Assembly: GCF_022809115.1 (NCBI RefSeq)
Contig: NZ_JALGBH010000002.1
Location: 685,543 to 749,542 of the forward strand
Length of the DNA: 64,000 nt
Source of the DNA: Pedobacter montanisoli
GTDB lineage: Bacteria; Bacteroidota; Bacteroidia; Sphingobacteriales; Sphingobacteriaceae
Reading direction: 5' to 3'
The stretch's first letter is position 1; every line of letters starts with the position of its first letter. Made by a program: the position numbers and the translations under genes. Below the pieces are notes generated by a model. The model was not told where the DNA came from. It saw nothing but the letters and a program-made list of their open reading frames with translations, and did not search any database. This document shows positions 18,613 through 27,111 of the stretch, piece after piece.

Positions 18613-19359
18613 ATGAATAAATTTTTAAGAGAAGAAGCCAATTTTTTAAAGGGAGCACGAGCCCGTATAAAAGAGGTTAAGTATGTGTTTGGTGTATTGT
18701 ACCAATTTTATAAGGGATTTAGAACATTGCATTTTGTTGGGCCTTGTGTAACCGTATTTGGATCTGCACGTTTTAAAGAAGGACATCCGTACTATGAAAT
18801 GGCCAGAAAAGTATCTTCAGAAATAGCAAAGCAGGGTTTTGCGATTATGACAGGAGGAGGGCCCGGCGTAATGGAAGCGGCCAACAGAGGAGCTAAAGAG
18901 GCTAATGGCTTATCTTTAGGGTGCAATATTGTATTGCCGCATGAGCAACATGAAAATCCTTATTTAGATAAATCTGTAACGATAGATTATTTCTTTGTAA
19001 GAAAGGAGCTTTTGCGTAAATATTCTTACGCTTTTGTGGTATTGCCAGGTGGCTTTGGTACGCTTGATGAGTTTTTTGAAACCCTTACTCTGATACAGAC
19101 AGGTAAAGTAGAAAAATTTCCTGTTATCATTATGGGAGTAGAGTTTCACAAGCACATTTATGAGCATGTTCAAAGAATGATTGAAGAAAAGACCATAAGT
19201 TTAGCAGATATGGATCTTTTGTTGTTTACCGATGATATTGAAGATGTAGTATCTCATATCAAGAAATATAAACACAGTGCTCCTGAAAAAATCAAAAAAC
19301 CAAGAAAAGCCTGGTGGATATTTGGTGAGCAAAAACCTAAAAAAGCCCAGTCTTTATAA
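18613..19359 (+). CDS. LOG-family phosphoribohydrolase
   Basis: 248 residues. It has the Rossmann-fold LOG core with TGGGPGVMEAANRGA and LPGGFGTLDEFFE (the PGGxGTxxE motif that holds the active site). LOG enzymes remove ribose 5-phosphate from N6-modified AMP (cytokinin nucleotides) or from purine/pyrimidine nucleotides (as in PpnN). The N-terminal extension of about 45 residues and a basic, proline-containing tail (after about 225) are additions to the short LOG form. It is the third gene of the TPR-chrA-LOG group and ends 4 bp before the convergent dnaB stop. Confidence 0.9.
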   Translation: MNKFLREEANFLKGARARIKEVKYVFGVLYQFYKGFRTLHFVGPCVTVFGSARFKEGHPYYEMARKVSSEIAKQGFAIMTGGGPGVMEAANRGAKEANGLSLGCNIVLPHEQHENPYLDKSVTIDYFFVRKELLRKYSYAFVVLPGGFGTLDEFFETLTLIQTGKVEKFPVIIMGVEFHKHIYEHVQRMIEEKTISLADMDLLLFTDDIEDVVSHIKKYKHSAPEKIKKPRKAWWIFGEQKPKKAQSL

Positions 19360-19363
19360 TTGC

Positions 19364-20914
19364 TTAAAATGGAGGTGGTTCATCATCATGCATGTCATTC
19401 ATACTTGATGGCCTGATGATGATATTGCCCTGAGGTCTGTCAAAATTGTCAGAAGGCATTAAGCTGCTGCTCTCAGAAAAACTGTTTTGTGGCATAAAAC
19501 CATCGTCAAGATCAGCAAACTTAACATATTTACCAATGAAACGCAGTGGAACAATACCAGTTTCACCGTTACGGTGCTTGGCAATGATTACTTCACCTAC
19601 GCCAGCCATAGACCTGCCTTGCTCATCTTCGGTAATACCATAATATTCTGGTCTGTATAAGAAAAGAACCATATCGGCATCCTGCTCAATAGATCCAGAC
19701 TCACGCAAATCGGATAACATAGGTCTTTTACCGTTCTGTCCGGGCCTGCTTTCAACGGCACGGCTTAATTGCGAAAGAGCTAAAACAGGAACATCTAATT
19801 CTTTGGCAACAGATTTTAGTGCCCTTGAAATACTACCAATTTCCTGCTCACGGTTACCGCCACCTTCACCTTTACCATGCATTAACTGCAAATAATCGAT
19901 AATGATCATTTGTATATCATACTGCGATTTTAATCTGCGGCATTTGGCCCTAAATTCAAAAATATTTAAAGCAGGTGTATCATCAATTAAAAGAGGAGCC
20001 TCGGTTAAGCGACCTATTTTACTATGTAATTGCTGCCATTCCCATTCTGCCAGATTTCCTTTCCTGATTTTTTCCTGTTCTATTTCGGCTTCGCCAGATA
20101 TTAAACGATTAACCAACTGAACAGATGACATCTCTAAAGAGAAAACCACAACAGGTTTCTGAAAATCTACACAGGCATTACGGGCACAGCTTAAAACAAA
20201 GGCAGTTTTACCCATAGCAGGACGTGCAGCAATGATTACTAAATCAGATTTTTGCCAACCACCGGTAATTCTGTCTAAATCTGTAAAACCAGAAGGTACA
20301 CCTGTTAAACCATCGGTTTTTGTACGTAACATCTCTAAAGTGGCTAAAGATTGTTTCATAATCTCATCCATCTTTTGCGTATCGCGACGAAGATTGTTTT
20401 GAGCTATATCAAACAGGTTTTTTTCCGCATGGTCCAACAGGTCAAAAATATCTGTGGTATCTTCGTAAGCGTTGTTGATGATTTCTGTAGAAATCCTAAT
20501 CAGCTCACGCTGTATATATTTCTGAGAAATGATACGGGCATGATATTCTATATTGGCAGCTGAAGCAACACGGTTGGTAAGATTGGTAATATAATATGCT
20601 CCTCCAATCATTTCCAGCGTCCCGTTTTGCCTCATTTCTGAGGTAACAGTAAGAATATCAACTGGCTTAGATTTCTGAAAAAGATTTTGTATGGCTTCAA
20701 AAATCTTTTTATGAGCTTCCTGATAAAAAATTTCGGGTTTTAAGATATCGATAACTGAAGAAAGCGCATCTTTTTCAAGCATTAAGGCGCCTAGTACAGC
20801 TTCTTCCAGATCTACAGCCTGTGGAGGTAATTTACCTACCATATTTACTGTATTTGCAAGTCTGCTTTTTCTTGCAGATATATTTAGTTTGCCCTGTTCG
20901 TTATCGGTTGCCAT
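19364..20914 (-). CDS. dnaB: Replicative DNA helicase
   Basis: 516 residues from the ATG at 20914. A TTG at 20977 would add 21 residues, but it lies upstream of a perfect -7 promoter motif (20919-20926), so the ATG is chosen. The N-terminal helical DnaB domain begins at PPQAVDLEEAVLGALMLE. The RecA-like motor has ARPAMGKTAF (Walker A), a Walker B-like IIIDYLQLM, and HRNGETG near the end. It unwinds DNA ahead of the replication fork as a hexamer. A serine/asparagine-rich C-terminal tail (about 40 residues) extends beyond the core. Confidence 0.97.
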   Translation of the reverse strand: MATDNEQGKLNISARKSRLANTVNMVGKLPPQAVDLEEAVLGALMLEKDALSSVIDILKPEIFYQEAHKKIFEAIQNLFQKSKPVDILTVTSEMRQNGTLEMIGGAYYITNLTNRVASAANIEYHARIISQKYIQRELIRISTEIINNAYEDTTDIFDLLDHAEKNLFDIAQNNLRRDTQKMDEIMKQSLATLEMLRTKTDGLTGVPSGFTDLDRITGGWQKSDLVIIAARPAMGKTAFVLSCARNACVDFQKPVVVFSLEMSSVQLVNRLISGEAEIEQEKIRKGNLAEWEWQQLHSKIGRLTEAPLLIDDTPALNIFEFRAKCRRLKSQYDIQMIIIDYLQLMHGKGEGGGNREQEIGSISRALKSVAKELDVPVLALSQLSRAVESRPGQNGKRPMLSDLRESGSIEQDADMVLFLYRPEYYGITEDEQGRSMAGVGEVIIAKHRNGETGIVPLRFIGKYVKFADLDDGFMPQNSFSESSSLMPSDNFDRPQGNIIIRPSSMNDMHDDEPPPF

Positions 20915-20918
20915 AGTA

Positions 20919-20926
20919 CAAATGTA
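20919..20926 (-). promoter_or_regulatory. -7 element of dnaB, implying a leaderless mRNA
   Basis: TACATTTG on minus, a perfect TAnnTTTG, ending 4 bp before the dnaB ATG. Transcription would then start at or next to the A of the start codon. Confidence 0.5.
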
Positions 20927-21043
20927 GCTAAAAGTTGAGCGTTTTGTTTTAAGAAGTTTTGCGCAGGTTGTCAACAACTTGATTGTGAAATCAATTAATT
21001 TTTATAGCTAAATCTCAAGACTGCATGTTTGTAAACAATTTTG

Positions 21044-21052
21044 TGTGGATAA
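21044..21052 (-). promoter_or_regulatory. Consensus DnaA box between dnaB and rlmB
   Basis: TTATCCACA on minus, the perfect DnaA-box consensus, lying in the 191-bp gap between the divergent dnaB and rlmB. One box is not an origin. It could let DnaA influence dnaB transcription, or be chance. Confidence 0.3.
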
Positions 21053-21079
21053 GCTAATAACTTCACAGATTTTAATCCT

Positions 21080-21087
21080 TACTTTTG
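21080..21087 (+). promoter_or_regulatory. Putative -7 element of rlmB
   Basis: TACTTTTG, a perfect TAnnTTTG, 18 bp before the rlmB ATG. It contains the alternative TTG at 21085, which argues against that start. Confidence 0.45.
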
Positions 21088-21105
21088 CACACTAATAATT
21101 TTAAG

Positions 21106-21873
21106 ATGGATAAGTTTAGAAAACCTCAGCGTAATAGAGAAAGTAACGAATTTGTTTTTGGTATAAGAGCTGTAATAGAAGCAATTAAAGCAGGTAAAGA
21201 TATTGAAACCATATATGTGCAAAGAGGTTTGTCTGGGGATTTATTCTTAGAATTAAAAGCTTTATTATCAGGTGGTTTAATTCCTTTAAGTGTAGTTCCT
21301 GTAGAGAAACTAAATCGTATGACCCAGAAAAATCATCAGGGTGTTATTGCAGTTATGTCGCCTATTACATACCAGAACATAGAAGATATTATTCCTGCAA
21401 TTTACGAGAGAGGTGAAACACCATTGATTTTGGTATTAGATAGCGTTACTGATGTTAGAAATATGGGAGCTATAGCACGTACGGCTGCTTGTGTAGGCAT
21501 ACATGCTATTGTAGTGCCGTTAAAAGGCGCGGCTCAGGTAAATGCTGATGCTATAAAAACTTCTGCAGGCGCTTTGTTTAATATGCCGGTATGCAGACAT
21601 GCTAATCTGCATAAAACTTGCTTGTTCTTACAGGAAAGTGGTTTACAGTTGATTGCTTGCACAGAAAAAACAGATGATCTGATCTATAAGCCAGATTATA
21701 CCTTGCCAACCGCAATTATTATGGGGTCTGAGGATGAAGGTATATCAAATGAGCTCTTAAGAGTAGCAGATCATCTTGCCAAGATACCTATGATAGGTAC
21801 CATAGAATCATTAAATGTTTCTGTAGCAGCAGGAGTAATCCTTTATGAAGCAGTTAGACAAAGATCTTTGTAA
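21106..21873 (+). CDS. rlmB: 23S rRNA 2'-O-ribose methyltransferase, TrmH/SpoU family (RlmB type)
   Basis: 255 residues from the ATG at 21106; the TTG at 21085 lies in the promoter motif. The N-terminal substrate-binding domain begins with EFVFGIRAVIEAIKAG. The SPOUT core has the three family motifs: LDSVTDVRNMGAIARTA, IIMGSEDEGIS and IPMIGTIESLNVSVAAGV, with the knot that binds S-adenosylmethionine. RlmB methylates G2251 in the peptidyl-transferase P loop. The family also includes tRNA Gm18 enzymes, but the domain layout fits RlmB best. It is convergent with manC, with no gap. Confidence 0.88.
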   Translation: MDKFRKPQRNRESNEFVFGIRAVIEAIKAGKDIETIYVQRGLSGDLFLELKALLSGGLIPLSVVPVEKLNRMTQKNHQGVIAVMSPITYQNIEDIIPAIYERGETPLILVLDSVTDVRNMGAIARTAACVGIHAIVVPLKGAAQVNADAIKTSAGALFNMPVCRHANLHKTCLFLQESGLQLIACTEKTDDLIYKPDYTLPTAIIMGSEDEGISNELLRVADHLAKIPMIGTIESLNVSVAAGVILYEAVRQRSL

Positions 21874-22965
21874 TTAATTAAATTTACCTCCAAACTTAGT
21901 TTTTACATCTGCGACAATGTTTTTTACATTCTGTTCTTCTGCTCTTGGACAAATAAGAAGAGTATTGTTAGATTCAACAACAATGTAGTCATGTAAACCC
22001 TGTAAGATTACCAGTTTGTCTTTAGGTACATTTACCATACAATTGGCAGAATTATACATCATAACGTGTTCTGAAGGCATTACAGCATTACCCACATAAT
22101 CTTTCTCAGCCATTTCATATATAGAAGCCCAAGTGCCTAAATCAGACCAGCCAAAATCTGCAGGGAGAACATATACATTTTCTGCTTTTTCCATAATGGC
22201 AAAATCAATTGAAATGTTAGTACATAACTGGTAAGCCTGGGCAATAAATTCTCTCTCTTTTAACGTGTTATAATGCGGTTTGCCGTTTCTAAAGATATCA
22301 AACATATCCGGCAGATGTTTTTCAAATGCGTTGATAACGGCTTGTGCCGACCAGATAAAAATACCAGCATTCCATAAGAAATCGCCACTTTGAATAAAAG
22401 ATTTGGCCAGCTCCAGATTAGGCTTTTCTGTAAAGATTTTTACTTTATGAATTTCTGTATCGTTTTCTAAAGTATCATCCACATATTGTATATAACCATA
22501 GCCAGTATCGGGTCTGTTCGGTTTTATACCTAAAGTAATTAATGTATTACTGCCAGAAGCCGCGTTCATGCTTTGTTCTATGGCTTTTAAAAAGGCCGGC
22601 TGGTTGGCTATGGTATGATCTGACGGAGCAACAACAATAACCGCTTCAGGATTAATTTCAGCTATCTTCATGGAACCGTAAGCAATACATGGAGCTGTAT
22701 TTCGCATAATAGGTTCTGCAAGGATCTGATTATCTTTTAAAGCTGGCAATTGCTCTCTTACCAAATCAGTATAAATCTCATTAGTAATTACGAAAATGTT
22801 CTCAGCGGGACATATCTGCAAAAACCTGTCGTAGGTGCTTTGTATAAGCGTTTTACCTACACCAAAAAAATCTATGAATTGTTTAGGGAATTCAGTTCTG
22901 CTGACAGGCCAAAACCGGCTACCGATTCCACCTGCCATAATCAAAGCATAGTTATTTTTATTCAT
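21874..22965 (-). CDS. manC: Mannose-1-phosphate guanylyltransferase
   Basis: 363 residues. It has the nucleotidyltransferase signature GGIGSRFWPVSRTEFPKQF, then VAPSDHTI, NRPDTGYGYIQ, FTEKPN and the sugar-binding FLWNAGIFIW and DFGWSDLGTW. It makes GDP-mannose for glycans. It lacks the C-terminal cupin isomerase domain of fused ManC/AlgA (about 480 residues), so it is the single-function form. A -7 motif lies 9 bp upstream of its ATG. The neighbour kdsD is also in surface-sugar synthesis. Confidence 0.93.
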   Translation of the reverse strand: MNKNNYALIMAGGIGSRFWPVSRTEFPKQFIDFFGVGKTLIQSTYDRFLQICPAENIFVITNEIYTDLVREQLPALKDNQILAEPIMRNTAPCIAYGSMKIAEINPEAVIVVAPSDHTIANQPAFLKAIEQSMNAASGSNTLITLGIKPNRPDTGYGYIQYVDDTLENDTEIHKVKIFTEKPNLELAKSFIQSGDFLWNAGIFIWSAQAVINAFEKHLPDMFDIFRNGKPHYNTLKEREFIAQAYQLCTNISIDFAIMEKAENVYVLPADFGWSDLGTWASIYEMAEKDYVGNAVMPSEHVMMYNSANCMVNVPKDKLVILQGLHDYIVVESNNTLLICPRAEEQNVKNIVADVKTKFGGKFN

Positions 22966-22974
22966 AGCTCAGCG

Positions 22975-22982
22975 CAAATATA
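22975..22982 (-). promoter_or_regulatory. -7 element of manC with very short leader
   Basis: TATATTTG on minus, a perfect TAnnTTTG ending 9 bp before the manC ATG. The implied leader is only a few bases. Confidence 0.45.
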
Positions 22983-22987
22983 GGCTT

Positions 22988-23953
22988 TTATATAATACCT
23001 TCCTGTAAAAGGTCGTGCATGTGCACTAAGCCAAAGTACTTGCCATTTTTCGTTACCAATAGTTGGGTAATATTGTTGTTTTTAATAATCTCTAGAGCTA
23101 ATAAAGCCAGTTCGTCATGTTCAATCTTTTTAGGATTTCTGTTCATTAGGTCAGTGGCTTTTAAATTGCTCCAATCGGTATGTTTTTCTAACATCCTCCT
23201 GATATCACCATCGGTTATAATACCAGCAATATCATTATTTTCAATAACAACAACAGCACCCAGTCTGTTTTTACTTATTTCAATAATGATATCTTTAACA
23301 GATGCATCAGGATCGATACTTGGCTTCTCATTTTTAAGCGCTAAATCTCCTGCTTTAAGATACAAACGTTTGCCTAAAGCACCGCCTGGATGATATTTGG
23401 CAAAGTCATCAGCTTTAAAATTGCGTGCTTCCAATAAACAAACAGCAAGTGCATCGCCCATGGCTAACTGAGCAGTTGTACTTGTAGTGGGAGCCAGATT
23501 TAGAGGACAGGCTTCTTTACTTACGGTTGTATTTAAAATCCAGTCAGATTGTTTGGCCAGTGCAGAATCAATTTGACCTAACATTCCTACCAGTTTATTA
23601 CCCCGTTGTTTTAACAGAGGAGCCAATAATTTGATTTCAGGTGTATTTCCGCTTTTGGAGATACAGAGAATAATGTCGTTATGTTGTATAATACCTAAAT
23701 CACCGTGTACAGCATCAGCAGCATGCATAAAAATTGCTGGTGTGCCTGTAGAATTGAATGTGGCCACAATTTTTTGTGCAATAATTGCACTTTTGCCTAT
23801 TCCGGTAACAATTACACGTCCTTCACAATTTAAAATTTCATTAACAACGGCAACAAAATCATCGTTTAAATAGTTTGTTAAGTTATAAATTGCCTCAGAT
23901 TCTAACTTAAAAGTATTGGCCGCTAATTCTATGATAGATTTTTTACTTTCCAA
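22988..23953 (-). CDS. kdsD: D-arabinose 5-phosphate isomerase (KpsF/GutQ family)
   Basis: 321 residues. A SIS domain (about 35-170) has the isomerase motifs VTGIGKSAIIAQKIVATFNSTG and CISKSGNTPE; two CBS domains follow (about 205-320; IITDGDIRRML is in the first). It converts ribulose 5-phosphate to arabinose 5-phosphate for Kdo synthesis in lipopolysaccharide. KdsA, the next Kdo enzyme, lies 2.3 kb away on the other side of recQ. The start is a TTG; no in-frame ATG exists near the family N-terminus, and a perfect -7 motif lies 36 bp upstream. Confidence 0.92.
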   Translation of the reverse strand: MESKKSIIELAANTFKLESEAIYNLTNYLNDDFVAVVNEILNCEGRVIVTGIGKSAIIAQKIVATFNSTGTPAIFMHAADAVHGDLGIIQHNDIILCISKSGNTPEIKLLAPLLKQRGNKLVGMLGQIDSALAKQSDWILNTTVSKEACPLNLAPTTSTTAQLAMGDALAVCLLEARNFKADDFAKYHPGGALGKRLYLKAGDLALKNEKPSIDPDASVKDIIIEISKNRLGAVVVIENNDIAGIITDGDIRRMLEKHTDWSNLKATDLMNRNPKKIEHDELALLALEIIKNNNITQLLVTKNGKYFGLVHMHDLLQEGII

Positions 23954-23989
23954 AGAGAAATATTTAGTAAATTAATGCTTTAATTAATG

Positions 23990-23997
23990 CAAAATTA
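23990..23997 (-). promoter_or_regulatory. Putative -7 element of kdsD
   Basis: TAATTTTG on minus, a perfect TAnnTTTG, 36 bp before the TTG start codon of kdsD. Confidence 0.4.
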
Positions 23998-24040
23998 TGT
24001 TATTTTGGATAATAAATAGCACACAATATTAAATACACAA

Positions 24041-26230
24041 ATGGACGTTAAAAAGTCGTTATTTGATAATCTGCAAACTTTTTTTGGTTTCGATAACTTT
24101 AAAGGAGATCAGGAAGCGATTATTACGAATATTTTGGAAGGGAAAAATACTTTCGTAATAATGCCTACAGGGGGAGGTAAATCAATTTGTTATCAACTGC
24201 CTGCATTAATGAGTGAGGGAACAGCAATTGTTATTTCGCCCCTTATAGCGTTGATGAAAAATCAGGTAGATCAAATCAGGGCATTTGGAGGGAACGATAG
24301 CATTGCCCATTTTTTAAACTCATCTTTAACCAAGACAGAAATCAATCAGGTAAAATCTGATTTAATGTCTGGACAAACAAAATTATTATATGTTGCGCCA
24401 GAATCACTGGCTAAGGCAGAGAATGTAGAATTTCTGCGTTTACTTAAGATTTCTTTCGTTGCGGTTGACGAAGCCCACTGTATCTCTGAATGGGGGCATG
24501 ATTTTAGACCTGAATATAGAAAAATTAGACAGGTAATAGCAGGTTTAGGTAATGACATCCCAATTATTGCACTTACAGCTACTGCAACACCCAAAGTTCA
24601 GCAAGATATTATCAAGAATTTAGGCATGACAGACGCTACGCTGTTCAAATCTTCATTTAACAGACCTAATCTGTATTATGAGATCAGGCCTAAGCGTAAC
24701 ATCATCAAAGAAATTATTCGATATGTAAAGTATAATCCGGGTAAATCAGGTATTATTTACTGTTTAAGCAGAAAAAAGGTAGAAGAGGTTGCTGAAACAT
24801 TGAATATTAACGGTGTTAAAGCCTTGCCTTATCATGCAGGTTTAGAACCTAAGGTAAGAGCTGAAACTCAGGATAAATTTTTAATGGAAGATGTTGAAGT
24901 AATTGTTGCTACAATTGCTTTTGGAATGGGAATAGACAAGCCTGATGTACGTTTTGTAATTCACCATGACGTACCTAAGAGTATGGAAGGTTACTATCAG
25001 GAAACGGGTAGAGCTGGTCGTGATGGAGGTGAAGGAGTTTGTATTGCTTTTTACTCTGAAAAAGATGTAGAGAAATTAGCTAAATTCATGAAAGATAAAC
25101 CTGTTTCTGAACGTGAAATAGGTACCCAGATACTTAAAGAAGTAATTGATTATGCTGAATCTTCTGTATGTAGAAGAAAGCAGATTTTACATTATTTCGG
25201 GGAGAATTTTAATGAAACTGGTTGCAATAGCATGTGTGATAATTGCAAAAAAAGCAAACAGTATTTCGAAGCGGAGGAAAAACTCCTAACCTTACTGAAA
25301 GTTATAGAGAAAACGGGAGAGAAGTTTGATGATGCACACTTGTTAAATATCTTTTTAGGTTTAGAAACGGCTCAAACTTTGGCATATGAGCATAGTAAAC
25401 TTGCTGAGTTTGGTTATGGAAAAGCTGATGGTGAAAATCTTTGGAAATCATTAATCAGACAAGCTGTGCTGAATAATTTTTTAGCTAAGGATATTGATAA
25501 CTATGGCTTACTAAAGTTAACCAAAATAGGTAAGGATTTTATAGAAAATCCTTATAGCTTAAAATTTGTACTTAACGAGATTATAGACGCTACTACAGAA
25601 GAAGAAGATGAAGAGGTAAAACAAGGAGGAGGTGCTTTAGATAGCCAATTGTTACAACTGCTGAAAGATCTGCGTAAGAAAATAGCTAAGCAGAAAGGTG
25701 TACCACCATTCGTAGTTTTTCAGGATCCTTCTTTAGAAGAAATGTGTACACATTATCCTGTCACCACAGAAGAACTGAAACAGATTTCAGGTGTGGGCAA
25801 TGGTAAAGCCATCAAATTTGGTTCTCCTTTTATAGAGTTGATTAAGAAATATGTTGAGGATAACGATATTGAACGCCCAGTGGATATGGTAATTAAAACC
25901 CAGGCAAATAAATCGGCGCTTAAAGTTTCTATCATTCAGAATATAGACAGACAAATTGGTCTGGAAGATATAGCTCGCTCAAAAGGTATAACCTACACGG
26001 ATATTTTAAAGGAAGTTGAAGCCATTGTAAATTCTGGAACTAAATTAAACTTAACGTATTATGTTGATGAAGTAATAGATGAAGATCGTCAGGATGAAGT
26101 TTTTGATTATTTCCAATCGGCAGAAACAGATTCTATAGATGCGGCTCTGAAAGATTTGGGAGAGGCCGATTATACCAGAGAAGAAATCCAACTGATGAGA
26201 ATTAAGTTTATGTCTGAATTAGGGAATTAA
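24041..26230 (+). CDS. recQ: ATP-dependent DNA helicase RecQ
   Basis: 729 residues. The SF2 helicase core has PTGGGKSICYQLP (motif I), DEAHCISEWGHDFRPEY (motif II with the aromatic-rich loop), LTATATP and YYQETGRAGRDG (motif VI). The RecQ-Ct region shows the zinc site cysteines (CRRKQIL, CNSMCDNC), then a winged helix. An HRDC domain (LLKDLRKKIAKQKGVPPFVVF) lies near residue 530, and a further helix-turn-helix-like tail runs from about 620. RecQ unwinds recombination and stalled-fork structures. Length is at the long end for the family because of the tail. Its stop overlaps the kdsA start (TAATG). Confidence 0.96.
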   Translation: MDVKKSLFDNLQTFFGFDNFKGDQEAIITNILEGKNTFVIMPTGGGKSICYQLPALMSEGTAIVISPLIALMKNQVDQIRAFGGNDSIAHFLNSSLTKTEINQVKSDLMSGQTKLLYVAPESLAKAENVEFLRLLKISFVAVDEAHCISEWGHDFRPEYRKIRQVIAGLGNDIPIIALTATATPKVQQDIIKNLGMTDATLFKSSFNRPNLYYEIRPKRNIIKEIIRYVKYNPGKSGIIYCLSRKKVEEVAETLNINGVKALPYHAGLEPKVRAETQDKFLMEDVEVIVATIAFGMGIDKPDVRFVIHHDVPKSMEGYYQETGRAGRDGGEGVCIAFYSEKDVEKLAKFMKDKPVSEREIGTQILKEVIDYAESSVCRRKQILHYFGENFNETGCNSMCDNCKKSKQYFEAEEKLLTLLKVIEKTGEKFDDAHLLNIFLGLETAQTLAYEHSKLAEFGYGKADGENLWKSLIRQAVLNNFLAKDIDNYGLLKLTKIGKDFIENPYSLKFVLNEIIDATTEEEDEEVKQGGGALDSQLLQLLKDLRKKIAKQKGVPPFVVFQDPSLEEMCTHYPVTTEELKQISGVGNGKAIKFGSPFIELIKKYVEDNDIERPVDMVIKTQANKSALKVSIIQNIDRQIGLEDIARSKGITYTDILKEVEAIVNSGTKLNLTYYVDEVIDEDRQDEVFDYFQSAETDSIDAALKDLGEADYTREEIQLMRIKFMSELGN

Positions 26231-27069
26231 TGCCCAAAATTTTAATATACAAGGATAACATGTTGAATTTAGATAAATTGAAACATCAGGACAGCAATAA
26301 TTTTTTCCTGATGGCAGGTCCATGCGCAATTGAAGGCGAAGAAATTGCCCTACGCATTGCAGAAAAGATCGTTACGATAACTGATAAATTAAATATCCCT
26401 TATATTTTTAAGGGTTCTTATAGAAAAGCGAATAGGAGCAAAGGAAGTTCTTTTACAGGTATAGGCGATGAAAAGGCTTTAAAAATATTGGAAAAAGTAG
26501 GAAAAACTTTTGATATTCCTACTGTAACTGATATACATGAAAGCGGAGAAGCGGCTATGGCTGCAGCTTATGTGGATGTACTACAAATTCCCGCATTTTT
26601 ATGTCGCCAAACAGATTTGCTGATTGCAGCTGCTAATACTGGTAAGGTGGTTAATGTTAAAAAAGGTCAGTTTTTATCAGCGGGTTCAATGAAATTTGCT
26701 GTTGAAAAGATTATAGAGGCTGGTAATGCTAATGTTATTCTAACAGACCGAGGCAATACTTTTGGCTATCAGGATTTAATTGTAGATTATAGAGGATTAC
26801 CTGAAATGCAAAGTTTTGGTGTTCCCGTAGTGATGGATTGTACGCATTCATTACAGCAGCCTAATCAGAGCAGTGGAGTTACAGGTGGTAAACCAGAATT
26901 GATCACCACTATTGCAAAAGCAGCAATTGCTGTAGGTGCAGATGGTTTATTTATAGAAACACATCCTGATCCGGCCAATGCTAAATCTGATGGAGCAAAT
27001 ATGCTAAACTTAGCTTTACTGGAAGACCTGCTGGTTAAGCTAATCAGAATAAGAGAAGCAATTATTTAA
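26230..27069 (+). CDS. kdsA: 3-deoxy-8-phosphooctulonate synthase
   Basis: 279 residues from the ATG that overlaps the recQ stop. A second ATG at 26260 is equally possible; it has AAGGA 4 bp before it and would give 269 residues. Motifs: LMAGPCAIEGEE, FKGSYRKANRSKGSSFTG, DVLQIPAFLCRQTDLL, NVKKGQFLS and GLFIETHPDPANAKSDG. It joins arabinose 5-phosphate and phosphoenolpyruvate to Kdo 8-phosphate. The cysteine in GPCAIEG is the residue also present in metal-dependent forms. Coupling with recQ looks like packing rather than a shared job. Confidence 0.95.
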   Translation: MPKILIYKDNMLNLDKLKHQDSNNFFLMAGPCAIEGEEIALRIAEKIVTITDKLNIPYIFKGSYRKANRSKGSSFTGIGDEKALKILEKVGKTFDIPTVTDIHESGEAAMAAAYVDVLQIPAFLCRQTDLLIAAANTGKVVNVKKGQFLSAGSMKFAVEKIIEAGNANVILTDRGNTFGYQDLIVDYRGLPEMQSFGVPVVMDCTHSLQQPNQSSGVTGGKPELITTIAKAAIAVGADGLFIETHPDPANAKSDGANMLNLALLEDLLVKLIRIREAII

Positions 27070-27080
27070 AAGAATAATAT

Positions 27081-27110
27081 AAAAAGCCTCAGCATATGCT
27101 AAGGCTTTTG
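27081..27110 (+). terminator. Bidirectional rho-independent terminator
   Basis: A stem of AAAAGCCT/AGGCTTTT with an inner palindrome AGCATATGCT separated by one C-A mismatch. It lies between kdsA and the convergent OmpA-family gene and gives a T-tract in both directions. Confidence 0.88.
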
Positions 27111-27111
27111 T

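Noticed and set aside
20977..20979. TTG start extending dnaB by 21 residues
   Set aside because: It is upstream of the -7 motif, and the added residues do not resemble the family.
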